Shown: positions 1-5,557, counted from the stretch's first letter. The stretch is DNA of 14,497 nt from HGM04593 sp045636545 (GCA_045636545.1 JAZTXR010000088.1:1-14497), one strand, 5' to 3'. The notes: generated by a model not told the origin, from the letters alone. Numbers and translations are program-made.

Positions 1-205
1 TAATTGTCACATGCCAACTTTTTAAATGAACGTCAATACCTATGTAGATATTTTGTCCTTTGAAATTAATTTTGTTACTTTGTTTCATAGGTGTATATAT
101 AATTGGGGTTTGGATTTTTATATATCTTTATTCAAAGATAATAAACCAATTATTATACGCCTATTTTTTTATTTCATCGGTCGGGGAGCGCCCTGCGGCA
201 AGGGG

Positions 206-222
206 CGGGACCACCCGTCCCG
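206..222. repeat. Small GC hairpin (6-bp stem)
   Basis: CGGGAC at 206-211 pairs with GTCCCG at 217-222 around a 5-nt loop. It lies in the GC-rich repeat cluster beyond the end of the transglycosylase gene. It is probably part of a degenerate intergenic repeat; no function can be read from it. Confidence 0.4.
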
Positions 223-275
223 ACGAGCAACGGTATTGAACGAATGCAAACATAGTAACTACGGGGTGATTGTCG

Positions 276-321
276 AACCCCCTCCGCAACTTCGTTGCTC
301 GTCCCCCTTTGAAGAGGGACA
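276..321. repeat. Intergenic palindromic repeat, copy 1
   Basis: A run of C and CCTCC is followed by a hairpin (GCAAC 286-290, loop TTC, GTTGC 294-298) and a second imperfect hairpin (301-320, GTCCC paired with GGGAC plus inner pairs, one C/A mismatch). The same architecture recurs at 1889-1927 and 5491-5530, so this is a dispersed repeat family. On the plus strand the second hairpin is followed by a T6 run (323-328), so this copy could also stop transcription entering from the left. Confidence 0.7.
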
Positions 322-354
322 ATTTTTTATACCTTTTTTGTTCGCGGTTTGGGC

Positions 355-374
355 GGACACGGCACGCCGTGTCC
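355..374. repeat. Perfect 9-bp inverted repeat
   Basis: GGACACGGC (355-363) pairs perfectly with GCCGTGTCC (366-374) around a 2-base centre. It lies about 40 bases beyond the stop of the minus-strand transglycosylase gene. No T-run follows it in either direction, so it is not a canonical intrinsic terminator. It is more likely a dispersed palindromic repeat that may cap or pause the transcript. Confidence 0.65.
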
Positions 375-411
375 ATACGGGCAAATGCGGGGCAAAGTTG
401 AGACATCCCGT

Positions 412-1158
412 TTATTGCATTATCCTCTTTGTGCTGTCGGTGAGGATAAGTTCCTTGATGGAGTCGCTGTAGCTCTGTTGTATGCTTTGGAAACGGTGCC
501 AGTGGCGGTGTACCTTCTTGACGAATGAGAGGGTCTCCTGCCAGCCGTTGAACTGTCCGTTGCGGCAAAGGGTATCGGTGTAGTATTCGGGCTTGCCAAG
601 GTGAATGAGGAACGAGTCGACGTTGGCTTCCCATTTATAGCGGTCGTAGCCGTGCTTGCGGGCAAGGCGCATGGCATCGTGGATGTATCCGAACCCTGCA
701 TTGTAGGATGCCAGCTGGAACTTGATGCGCTCCTCGGGGGATTTTATGGGGCTGAACTGCTTCTCGAGCGACTGCAGCAGGCGGGCTGCTGTCATTATGT
801 TGGTGCGGTTGTCGGTGTGCAGCGAGTCGGGGATGCCGAAACCGCGCAGGGTCTCGGGCATTACCTGCATGACACCTTGTGCGCCCATCTGTGAGACGGC
901 GGTGCTGTCGAAATGCGACTCAGTGAAGGCTATGGCGGCTATGAGGGTCCAGTCGTAGCCGGTGCTGTCGGCTGCCTCGCGGAAGTGGGGGTCGTATGGC
1001 GAGAGCGTGGCGTATGGCGGTAGGTAGGTGTATGTGGGAACCTCCTGCCATTGGGGGGCACGGCTGTCGTACAACCGCTTGGCAATTATACCGAACAGTT
1101 GTATTGCTGCTATGGACAGGAGCAGTATTGCCGCAGCGGGGAGCAGGTTCCTCTTCAT
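412..1158 (-). CDS. Membrane-anchored lytic transglycosylase (GH23, SLT domain, MltF-like)
   Basis: The 248-residue product should cleave the glycan strand of peptidoglycan at the MurNAc-GlcNAc bond, forming 1,6-anhydro-MurNAc ends on the outer face of the inner membrane. Residues 1-25 form an N-terminal hydrophobic anchor with no lipobox. The SLT domain covers about 55-200: catalytic Glu80 in the ESHF motif, the Gly/Met/Gln-rich motif at 92-101 (GAQGVMQVMP) and YNAG at 152-155, the usual order for GH23 enzymes. The N-terminal solute-binding-like domain of E. coli MltF is absent, so this is the catalytic half only, as in many Bacteroidales homologues. The start codon overlaps the udk stop as ATGA, implying translational coupling to udk. 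The family call is secure; substrate preference and true partner are not visible. Confidence 0.9.
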   Translation of the reverse strand: MKRNLLPAAAILLLSIAAIQLFGIIAKRLYDSRAPQWQEVPTYTYLPPYATLSPYDPHFREAADSTGYDWTLIAAIAFTESHFDSTAVSQMGAQGVMQVMPETLRGFGIPDSLHTDNRTNIMTAARLLQSLEKQFSPIKSPEERIKFQLASYNAGFGYIHDAMRLARKHGYDRYKWEANVDSFLIHLGKPEYYTDTLCRNGQFNGWQETLSFVKKVHRHWHRFQSIQQSYSDSIKELILTDSTKRIMQ

Positions 1159-1769
1159 TCTTGTTTGAGGAAATAGCCTATTGACATCTGCAGTGCCTTG
1201 ATGGCTTTTTTGTTGTGTCCGCCCTGTGGCATTATGATGTCGGCAAACTTCTTTGTTGGCTCAATGAATTCCCAGTGCATGGCTTTGACGATGCGCTCAT
1301 AGCGCTCGATGACGGTCTCGGGTGTGCGGCCGCGCTCGATGACGTCGCGGCGTATGAGGCGTATGAGGCGGTCATCGGCATCGGCATCGACGTAGATTTT
1401 AAGGTCCATGAGCTCGCGCAGCTGCGGGTTGACAAGTGCCATGATGCCCTCGACGATGATTACGTCTTTTGGCTCAATGTGTACGGTCTCGGGCTGTCGG
1501 GTGCAGGTGATGTAGGAGTATGTGGGCTGCTCAATGGCCTTGCCTTGGCGCAGCTGTGCTATCTGCTCCACAAGCAAATCCCAGTCGAATGCATCGGGGT
1601 GGTCGAAATTGATGAACTGGCGCTCCTCGACGGGAACGTCGCTGCTGTCCTTGTAGTATGAATCCTGTGGAATGACTGCCACTGACCCCGGGGGCAGTGA
1701 ATTTACTATCTCCTTTACAACGGTGGTCTTTCCCGAGCCTGTGCCGCCTGCAATGCCTATGATGTACAT
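1155..1769 (-). CDS. udk: Uridine kinase
   Basis: This enzyme phosphorylates uridine and cytidine to UMP and CMP with ATP or GTP in cytosolic pyrimidine salvage. The 204-residue product has the family marks in order: P-loop GGTGSGKT at 8-15, QDSYYK at 35-40, NFDHPDAFD at 54-62 (nucleoside binding), YSY at 84-86, EGI at 107-109, the DADDRL segment around 130-135 with the Arg-rich lid (RLIRRD...RGRT) following, and a late MPQGG motif. Length matches the usual 200-215. The ATG at 1769 is chosen because it places the P-loop at the normal distance from the N-terminus; the open frame continues to 1883, but that extension is translated repeat DNA. The stop overlaps the next gene by ATGA. No Shine-Dalgarno is seen, as is usual in this phylum. 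Confidence 0.95.
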   Translation of the reverse strand: MYIIGIAGGTGSGKTTVVKEIVNSLPPGSVAVIPQDSYYKDSSDVPVEERQFINFDHPDAFDWDLLVEQIAQLRQGKAIEQPTYSYITCTRQPETVHIEPKDVIIVEGIMALVNPQLRELMDLKIYVDADADDRLIRLIRRDVIERGRTPETVIERYERIVKAMHWEFIEPTKKFADIIMPQGGHNKKAIKALQMSIGYFLKQE

Positions 1770-1825
1770 ATATGATGTTTTTGAGCAATAATATAGATGT
1801 TTACCATTTACCCATTCCTTAAATT

Positions 1826-1862
1826 CTCCTCCTGAGATAGGAGGAGTACCCTCAAAGAGGGG
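1826..1862. repeat. Tandem hairpin repeat in the udk leader
   Basis: CTCCTCCT (1826-1833) pairs perfectly with AGGAGGAG (1839-1846) around GAGAT. A second small stem follows (CCCTC 1849-1853 with GAGGG 1857-1861). Only about 27 bases separate it from the copy-2 palindromic repeat, and the pair may be one composite element. It lies upstream of udk, so if the promoter at 1982-1989 is real the udk messenger carries these hairpins in its leader. Confidence 0.6.
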
Positions 1863-1888
1863 AGATGGTATGAATATTCGCAATAATA

Positions 1889-1927
1889 CCCCCTCCGCTT
1901 CGCTCGTCCCCCTAATTTAAGGGGACA
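1889..1927. repeat. Intergenic palindromic repeat, copy 2
   Basis: It has the same order of elements as copies 1 and 3: a C-run, CCTCC, a short GC/TTC/GC hairpin-like core, then GTCCCC (1906-1911) pairing with GGGGAC (1921-1926) through an AT-rich middle. It lies between udk and its probable promoter, on the udk 5' side. Confidence 0.65.
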
Positions 1928-1981
1928 ATACAAAGACAAGGGTCAACAGCTATATTATTACCTGTGTTTCTTTGATTTTAG

Positions 1982-1989
1982 CAAATATA
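1982..1989 (-). promoter_or_regulatory. Possible -7 element for udk-transglycosylase operon
   Basis: Read on the minus strand this is TATATTTG, an exact match to the Bacteroidota -7 consensus TAnnTTTG. No TTG is found at the expected 19-21 nt upstream distance, so support is partial. If used, the udk leader would be about 200 nt and include two palindromic repeats. Confidence 0.4.
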
Positions 1990-2019
1990 GGACTTTTCAT
2001 TAAAAATAGAGCCACTTTT

Positions 2020-2063
2020 GGGTAAAAAAACACATTCTTCCTTTCGGTGTGCATTTTTTACCC
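2020..2063. promoter_or_regulatory. Inverted repeat between divergent udk and fba promoters
   Basis: GGGTAAAAAA (2020-2029) is the exact reverse complement of TTTTTTACCC (2054-2063). Inside, ACAC (2030-2033) can pair with GTGT (2047-2050). It sits just upstream of the fba -33 region and just beyond the minus-strand -7 element of udk, so it is placed to bind a regulator affecting both genes. No known operator consensus is recognised. Confidence 0.45.
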
Positions 2064-2070
2064 AATCAAG

Positions 2071-2101
2071 TTAGCGTAAATTAAATATTTTATTAATTTT
2101 G
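2071..2101 (+). promoter_or_regulatory. Promoter of fba
   Basis: TAATTTTG at 2094-2101 matches the Bacteroidota -7 consensus TAnnTTTG exactly. The -33 position carries TTAG (2071-2074), a near match to TTG/TTTG at the expected spacing. The start point would fall near 2108, giving a leader of about 60 nt. The sequence TAATTTTGCAATGA is shared with the promoter at 3332-3345. Confidence 0.6.
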
Positions 2102-2167
2102 CAATGAATTATGCCCAGTAGGGTGGAAAAGAGTGATTATCCAACTACTTTAAAGTATTAAATAACT

Positions 2168-3169
2168 ATGGTAAACTACAAAGAATTAGGTCTTGTAAAC
2201 ACAAGAGACATGTTTGCAAAGGCAATCAAGGGTGGCTACGCTATCCCAGCTTTCAACTTCAACAACATGGAGCAGATGCAGGCTATCATCAAGGCTGCAG
2301 TTGAGACAAAGTCACCTGTTATCCTTCAGGTTTCTAAGGGTGCCCGTCAGTATGCTAACGCTACTTTGCTCCGTTACATGGCACAGGGTGCTGTTGAGTA
2401 TGCAAAGGAGCTCGGTTGCGAGAAGCCTGAAATCGTTCTTCACCTTGACCACGGTGATACATTCGAGACTTGCAAGAGCTGTATCGACTCTGGTTTCTCT
2501 TCAGTGATGATTGACGGTTCACACCTCCCATACGAGGAGAACGTTGCTCTCACAAAGAAGGTTGTTGAGTATGCTCACCAGTTCGACGTGACTGTAGAGG
2601 GCGAGCTCGGCGTGTTGGCAGGTGTTGAGGACGAGGTTTCTTCGGACCACCACACATACACAGACCCTGAGGAGGTTATCGATTTCGCTACACGCACAGG
2701 TTGCGACTCTTTGGCTATCTCAATCGGTACTTCACACGGTGCTTACAAGTTCACTCCCGAGCAGTGTACTATTGACCCTGTTACAGGCTTGATGGTTCCT
2801 CCTCCATTGGCTTTCGACGTTTTGAAGGCTGTTGAGGCTAAGCTCCCCGGCTTCCCCATCGTTCTCCACGGTTCTTCTTCAGTTCCACAGGACGAGGTTG
2901 CTACAATCAACAAGTTCGGTGGTGCATTGAAGGCTGCTATCGGTATCCCCGAGGAGTGGTTGCGTGAGTCTGCAAAGTCTGCAGTATGTAAGATCAACAT
3001 CGACTCTGACTCTCGTTTGGCTATGACTGCGGCTATCCGCCAGACATTTGCTGAGAAGCCAGCTGAGTTCGACCCACGTAAGTATCTTGGTCCTGCTCGC
3101 GATAACATGGAGAAGATGTACAAGCACAAGATCATCAATGTGCTTGGTTCTGATGGCAAGTTGGCATAA
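2168..3169 (+). CDS. fba: Fructose-bisphosphate aldolase, class II (zinc-dependent)
   Basis: The enzyme reversibly cleaves fructose 1,6-bisphosphate to dihydroxyacetone phosphate and glyceraldehyde 3-phosphate in cytosolic glycolysis and gluconeogenesis. The 333-residue product shows the class II barrel motifs in order: HLDHGD at 92-97 (Asp94 catalytic, His95 zinc ligand), EGELG at 144-148, SIGTSHG at 185-191 with zinc ligand His190, VLHGSS at 232-237 with zinc ligand His234, and NIDSDSR at 277-283 that binds the phosphate. Length is normal for the longer class II type. Codons are strongly restricted (many GGT, GCT, GTT, AAG, AAC), unlike the GC-ending codons of neighbours, which fits very high expression rather than foreign origin. 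It appears monocistronic, with its own promoter and a strong terminator. Confidence 0.96.
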   Translation: MVNYKELGLVNTRDMFAKAIKGGYAIPAFNFNNMEQMQAIIKAAVETKSPVILQVSKGARQYANATLLRYMAQGAVEYAKELGCEKPEIVLHLDHGDTFETCKSCIDSGFSSVMIDGSHLPYEENVALTKKVVEYAHQFDVTVEGELGVLAGVEDEVSSDHHTYTDPEEVIDFATRTGCDSLAISIGTSHGAYKFTPEQCTIDPVTGLMVPPPLAFDVLKAVEAKLPGFPIVLHGSSSVPQDEVATINKFGGALKAAIGIPEEWLRESAKSAVCKINIDSDSRLAMTAAIRQTFAEKPAEFDPRKYLGPARDNMEKMYKHKIINVLGSDGKLA

Positions 3170-3204
3170 TCTGTTTCTGTAATTTAAGAACCGATTATAA
3201 TTTT

Positions 3205-3242
3205 AACCGCAGACGAACGCGTTCGTCTGCGGTTGCTTTTTT
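3205..3242 (+). terminator. Rho-independent terminator of fba
   Basis: Bases 3205-3234 form a perfect 30-nt palindrome (AACCGCAGACGAA paired with TTCGTCTGCGGTT around CGCG), followed at once by GC and six T. It lies 35 bases beyond the fba stop codon and is the best intrinsic terminator in the window. Confidence 0.93.
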
Positions 3243-3310
3243 AAGGTGCTTGTTTCGGTGGAATAACCACCCAAGTGGGTGATTTTTTTGAAATAAAAGT
3301 CTTTAATATT

Positions 3311-3339
3311 TTGTTATAATCAGATAATTTGTAATTTTG
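3311..3339 (+). promoter_or_regulatory. Promoter of the putative structured RNA
   Basis: TTG at 3311-3313, an 18-nt spacer, and TAATTTTG at 3332-3339 form a near-ideal Bacteroidota promoter. Transcription should start near 3346. No long coding frame begins there, so the promoter points to a non-coding transcript or an unusually long leader for the gene at 3765. Confidence 0.65.
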
Positions 3340-3345
3340 CAATGA

Positions 3346-3688
3346 CTCAGCCGGCCCGTAAGGGTTGGTGGGTAACATTTTGGATTCAATGATGGCGGTT
3401 GGTTGAAAGGTTTATAGCCTGTTGCAATTGCTTTTCATTGAGAAAAGGACGTTTACGGACGTAATCTTCAAGTCTTCAAATCTCGCAAATTTGACAAACC
3501 CAAGAAGATGCGGCAACGGGACGTCTGCGTTGGGTGTATTATATCCGTTTGTCACTGAACAAAGTGGCAGGCATCTTTGTATAATATGTCACGACGTGGG
3601 CTGGCTGCGTTGCTTATCCTTGGGTGGAGGCAATGCGAGAGCCTGAAGACTGGGATGAGCGAGAAGTAGAAACTCCCACGTCTTTTTT
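3346..3688 (+). ncRNA. Unidentified structured RNA (or long attenuated leader)
   Basis: The stretch follows a consensus promoter and ends in T6 (3683-3688). Pairings visible by eye: CCGGCCC with GGGTTGG closed by a GTAA tetraloop near the 5' end (about 3352-3369); CTTTTC 3431-3436 with GAAAAG 3442-3447; ACCCAA 3498-3503 with TTGGGT 3530-3535; TATTATA 3537-3543 with TATAATA 3580-3586 enclosing GTCACT/AGTGGC; GGCTGCGTTGC 3603-3613 with GCAATGC 3630-3636 and AGCC 3640-3643; and GACGTGGG 3593-3600 with CCCACGTC 3675-3682, directly before the T-run. An alternative pairing, AAGATGC 3505-3511 with GCATCTT 3571-3577, would make a pseudoknot with the TATTATA stem. No conserved motif of RNase P RNA, tmRNA, SRP RNA or a known riboswitch is recognised. 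The exact 5' end is inferred. It could instead be a leader regulating the gene at 3765. Confidence 0.5.
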
Positions 3689-3764
3689 GTATCCATACTC
3701 GAATTCACACTATTTATTTACGCCGAATTTGGGGAGCTCATAGGCAACTTAAATTTCATTTACT

Positions 3765-4184
3765 ATGAAAAGGATGTTTTTAATTTTTGCGTTCTTGGGT
3801 ATGTGTTCATTTGCGAATGCTCAGTACTGGGGTTACGGTGGTGGCTACGGTGGTGGCTATGTGGATGGCTATTATTATAATTCAAGTACAAGTGGTTTTA
3901 ATATGTCCCAACATATGATAAACACATATCAGAATTTAAATAATTGGAATAACTATTTGCATCAAATGCAAATGCAACAAATGCAATATATGCAAGAGAA
4001 TGGGATACAGTATCAGGTAGATAAGGATTATGAACGTAAACAGAAAGAAGAACGAAAAAATCAAAAATGTTCTGAATGTTTGGGAACTGGTAAAATAAAG
4101 AGTTATTACAAAGTTGGTACAGAGATGAAGACAAGTACGCGTACTTGTACTTATTGCAAAGGTACAGGTCGTTCTGAATATTGA
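3765..4184 (+). CDS. Small secreted Gly/Tyr/Gln-rich protein with two DnaJ-type CxxCxGxG knuckles
   Basis: This is a 139-residue protein of unknown function. Residues 1-19 form a signal peptide with a hydrophobic core and an ANA/Q cleavage site after 19. The mature part starts with a Gly/Tyr-rich segment (20-40), continues through an Asn/Gln/Met-rich stretch (46-80) and a charged Lys/Glu linker (86-100), and ends with CSECLGTG at 102-109 and CTYCKGTG at 128-135. These two knuckles correspond to one zinc-binding half of the DnaJ cysteine-rich domain, which normally has four. Codons are clearly more AT-rich than in the flanking genes. No good promoter is found directly upstream, so read-through from 3346 is possible. 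Zinc binding and export through the inner membrane are inferences. The gene is probably real because signal, linker and zinc knuckles lie in one frame. Confidence 0.8.
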   Translation: MKRMFLIFAFLGMCSFANAQYWGYGGGYGGGYVDGYYYNSSTSGFNMSQHMINTYQNLNNWNNYLHQMQMQQMQYMQENGIQYQVDKDYERKQKEERKNQKCSECLGTGKIKSYYKVGTEMKTSTRTCTYCKGTGRSEY

Positions 4185-4188
4185 AATA

Positions 4189-4208
4189 AAAATAATCAAG
4201 CTTATTTT
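4189..4208 (+). terminator. Weak AT-rich hairpin after the secreted-protein gene
   Basis: AAAATAA (4189-4195) pairs with TTATTTT (4202-4208) around TCAAGC. The stem has no GC pairs and no T-run follows, so any terminator role is doubtful. Its right arm overlaps the TTG of the queA promoter. Confidence 0.25.
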
Positions 4209-4236
4209 GTTCTGCTCTCGGCTTGCACTATCTTTG
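4207..4236 (+). promoter_or_regulatory. Promoter of queA
   Basis: TTG at 4207-4209, exactly 19 nt, then TATCTTTG at 4229-4236 is a full match to the Bacteroidota sigma-A consensus. The start point should be near 4243, about 25 nt before the ATG at 4268. This position also excludes the upstream extension of the queA reading frame. Confidence 0.8.
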
Positions 4237-4259
4237 CAGTGAATATTCATTGCAAAGAT
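4230..4259. promoter_or_regulatory. 30-bp near-perfect palindrome over the queA promoter -7 and start site
   Basis: Bases 4230-4244 and 4245-4259 are reverse complements except for one position (G4239 against T4250). The palindrome covers the whole -7 element apart from its first base and continues through the probable start point. Only half of it would be transcribed, so it cannot act mainly as an RNA hairpin; a DNA operator is the likelier reading. No known operator family is recognised. Confidence 0.55.
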
Positions 4260-4267
4260 TTTTTTTA

Positions 4268-5479
4268 ATGAAAAACATTCAGGAGATAGCTATTGCGGAG
4301 TATGATTATCCGTTGCCCGATGAGAGGATTGCGAAATATCCGCTTGCGGAGCGTGATACATCGAAGCTCCTTTTATATAAGGGTGGCGAAATACGTGAGG
4401 AGAGGTTCGCCAATTTGCCCGGTTTTATTCCACAGGGTGCGCTGATGGTGTTCAACAACACGCGCGTTATACAGGCGCGCCTGCGTTTCCGCAAGGAGAC
4501 GGGTGCGCAGATTGAGGTGTTCTGCCTTGAGCCTGAGCAGCCTGCCGATTATCAGCTGATGTTCCAGGAGACAAAGGAGTGCGTGTGGCAGTGTCTTGTG
4601 GGCAATTCGAGCCGCTGGAAGAGTGGTGTGCTGTCGCAGGTGATTGAGATTGACGGCGTGCAGGTGACCCTGTCGGTTGAGCGTGTGAGCAGTGCGGCGG
4701 TGAACCTGGTGCGTTTCTTCTGGGACGGTGGTTTTACCTTCGCGCAGCTGCTCGAGGCGGCTGGCGAATTGCCAATCCCGCCATACCTTAACCGCAAGAC
4801 CGAGGAGAGTGACATGAGCACCTATCAGACGGTCTATTCAAAGGTAAAGGGGTCGGTGGCTGCGCCCACAGCGGGGTTGCACTTTACTCCGGCTGTCCTT
4901 GGTGCGCTTGATGCTGCAGGGGTGCAGCGTGGCGAGGTTACGCTGCACGTAGGTGCGGGTACGTTCAAGCCTGTGAAGAGTGAACTGATTGCCGACCACG
5001 AGATGCACGAGGAGTACATCGAGGTGCAGCGCGGGTTGATTGAGGGGCTTGTTGCTGCGGGTGGCGCGGCTGTGGCGGTGGGTACTACATCGGTGCGCAC
5101 GCTCGAGAGCCTATACTTCCTTGGCGAGAGGGTGAGCGAGAATCCGTCAATAGAGGAGAGCGAGCTGTGCGTGGGGCAGTGGGAGCCTTATAACCGCGAA
5201 CATACGTTGCCGACCGTTGAGGCTTTGACTGCGCTGTTGCAGTGGCTGGATGCCAAGGGCCTCGACAGAGTGCATTCGCATACGCGCATAATGATTGCCC
5301 CGGGCTACAAGTTCCGTGTGGTGAGGGCCATTGTGACCAATTTCCACCAGCCGAAGAGTACCTTGCTGTTGCTTGTGTCGGCATTCATTGGCGGCAACTG
5401 GCGCAAGGTGTATGAGTATGCCCTCGCGAATGGTTTCCGTTTCTTGAGTTACGGTGACAGTTCGCTGCTGATACCGTGA
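4268..5479 (+). CDS. queA: S-adenosylmethionine:tRNA ribosyltransferase-isomerase
   Basis: The enzyme transfers and isomerises the ribosyl group of SAM onto preQ1 at position 34 of GUN-anticodon tRNAs, giving epoxyqueuosine. The 403-residue product has the family motifs in order: DYPLPDERIAKYP near the N-terminus (13-25), NNTRVI around 63-68, AAPTAGLHFT at 198-207, HVGAGTF at 227-233, VGTTSVRTLES at 271-281, TNFHQPKSTLLLLVSAF at 357-373 and YGDSSLL at 395-401. It is longer than the roughly 350 residues of E. coli QueA, through extra sequence before and after residue 300. The ATG at 4268 is preferred because the promoter overlaps the upstream frame extension. It has its own promoter with an overlapping palindrome; no preQ1 riboswitch is seen in the short leader. 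Gut bacteria may use salvaged or synthesised preQ1; the other que genes are not in this window. Confidence 0.95.
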   Translation: MKNIQEIAIAEYDYPLPDERIAKYPLAERDTSKLLLYKGGEIREERFANLPGFIPQGALMVFNNTRVIQARLRFRKETGAQIEVFCLEPEQPADYQLMFQETKECVWQCLVGNSSRWKSGVLSQVIEIDGVQVTLSVERVSSAAVNLVRFFWDGGFTFAQLLEAAGELPIPPYLNRKTEESDMSTYQTVYSKVKGSVAAPTAGLHFTPAVLGALDAAGVQRGEVTLHVGAGTFKPVKSELIADHEMHEEYIEVQRGLIEGLVAAGGAAVAVGTTSVRTLESLYFLGERVSENPSIEESELCVGQWEPYNREHTLPTVEALTALLQWLDAKGLDRVHSHTRIMIAPGYKFRVVRAIVTNFHQPKSTLLLLVSAFIGGNWRKVYEYALANGFRFLSYGDSSLLIP

Positions 5480-5490
5480 GTATTTGACAA

Positions 5491-5530
5491 CCCCTCCCTG
5501 CTTCGCAGGACTCCCCCTTTAAGGGGGAGA
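5491..5530. repeat. Intergenic palindromic repeat, copy 3
   Basis: CCCCTCC is followed by CCTGC (5497-5501), loop TTC, GCAGG (5505-5509), then CTCCCCCTT (5511-5519) paired perfectly with AAGGGGGAG (5521-5529). It lies 11 bases beyond the queA stop and is the best-preserved copy. No T-run follows on plus. It separates queA from the LRR gene and could attenuate read-through. Confidence 0.7.
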
Positions 5531-5557
5531 ATTCAATAGTATTACAAATTTTGCTTT

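Larger units (their letters stand above)
1..411. other. Non-coding region with AT-rich left part and hairpin cluster
   Basis: No convincing gene is seen here. Bases 1-175 are very AT-rich and carry isolated -7-like matches (TAATTTTG at 67-74 on plus; TATCTTTG at 140-133 on minus), neither with a well-placed TTG. Bases 176-411 switch to GC-rich sequence holding several inverted repeats, annotated separately. No stem followed by a T-run lies downstream of the minus-strand transglycosylase gene that ends at 412, so its terminator is not evident. An open frame at 26-472 runs through the repeats and is not believed to be coding. Confidence 0.6.

Noticed and set aside
26..472. 148-codon open frame on plus at the left edge
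   Set aside because: It crosses several palindromic repeats and the end of the transglycosylase gene, and its translation shows no domain, only low-complexity AT-derived residues followed by repeat translation.
1770..1883. N-terminal extension of udk (38 codons)
   Set aside because: The extension is translated from the hairpin repeat; the P-loop sits at the normal distance from the ATG at 1769.
3422..3646. 74-codon open frame in the fba-secreted protein gap
   Set aside because: The translation has no recognisable domain, and the same bases form many complementary stems; a structured RNA explains the stretch better.
3346..3688. Identification as RNase P RNA, tmRNA, 6S or SRP RNA
   Set aside because: The conserved motifs known for RNase P (GAGGAAAGTCC), tmRNA ends and SRP RNA are absent, and the single-stranded bulge layout does not match 6S RNA. 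Left unidentified.
4237..4267. preQ1 riboswitch in the queA leader
   Set aside because: The predicted leader is only about 25 nt and lacks the C-rich and A-rich tail of preQ1 aptamers; the palindrome covers the promoter instead.
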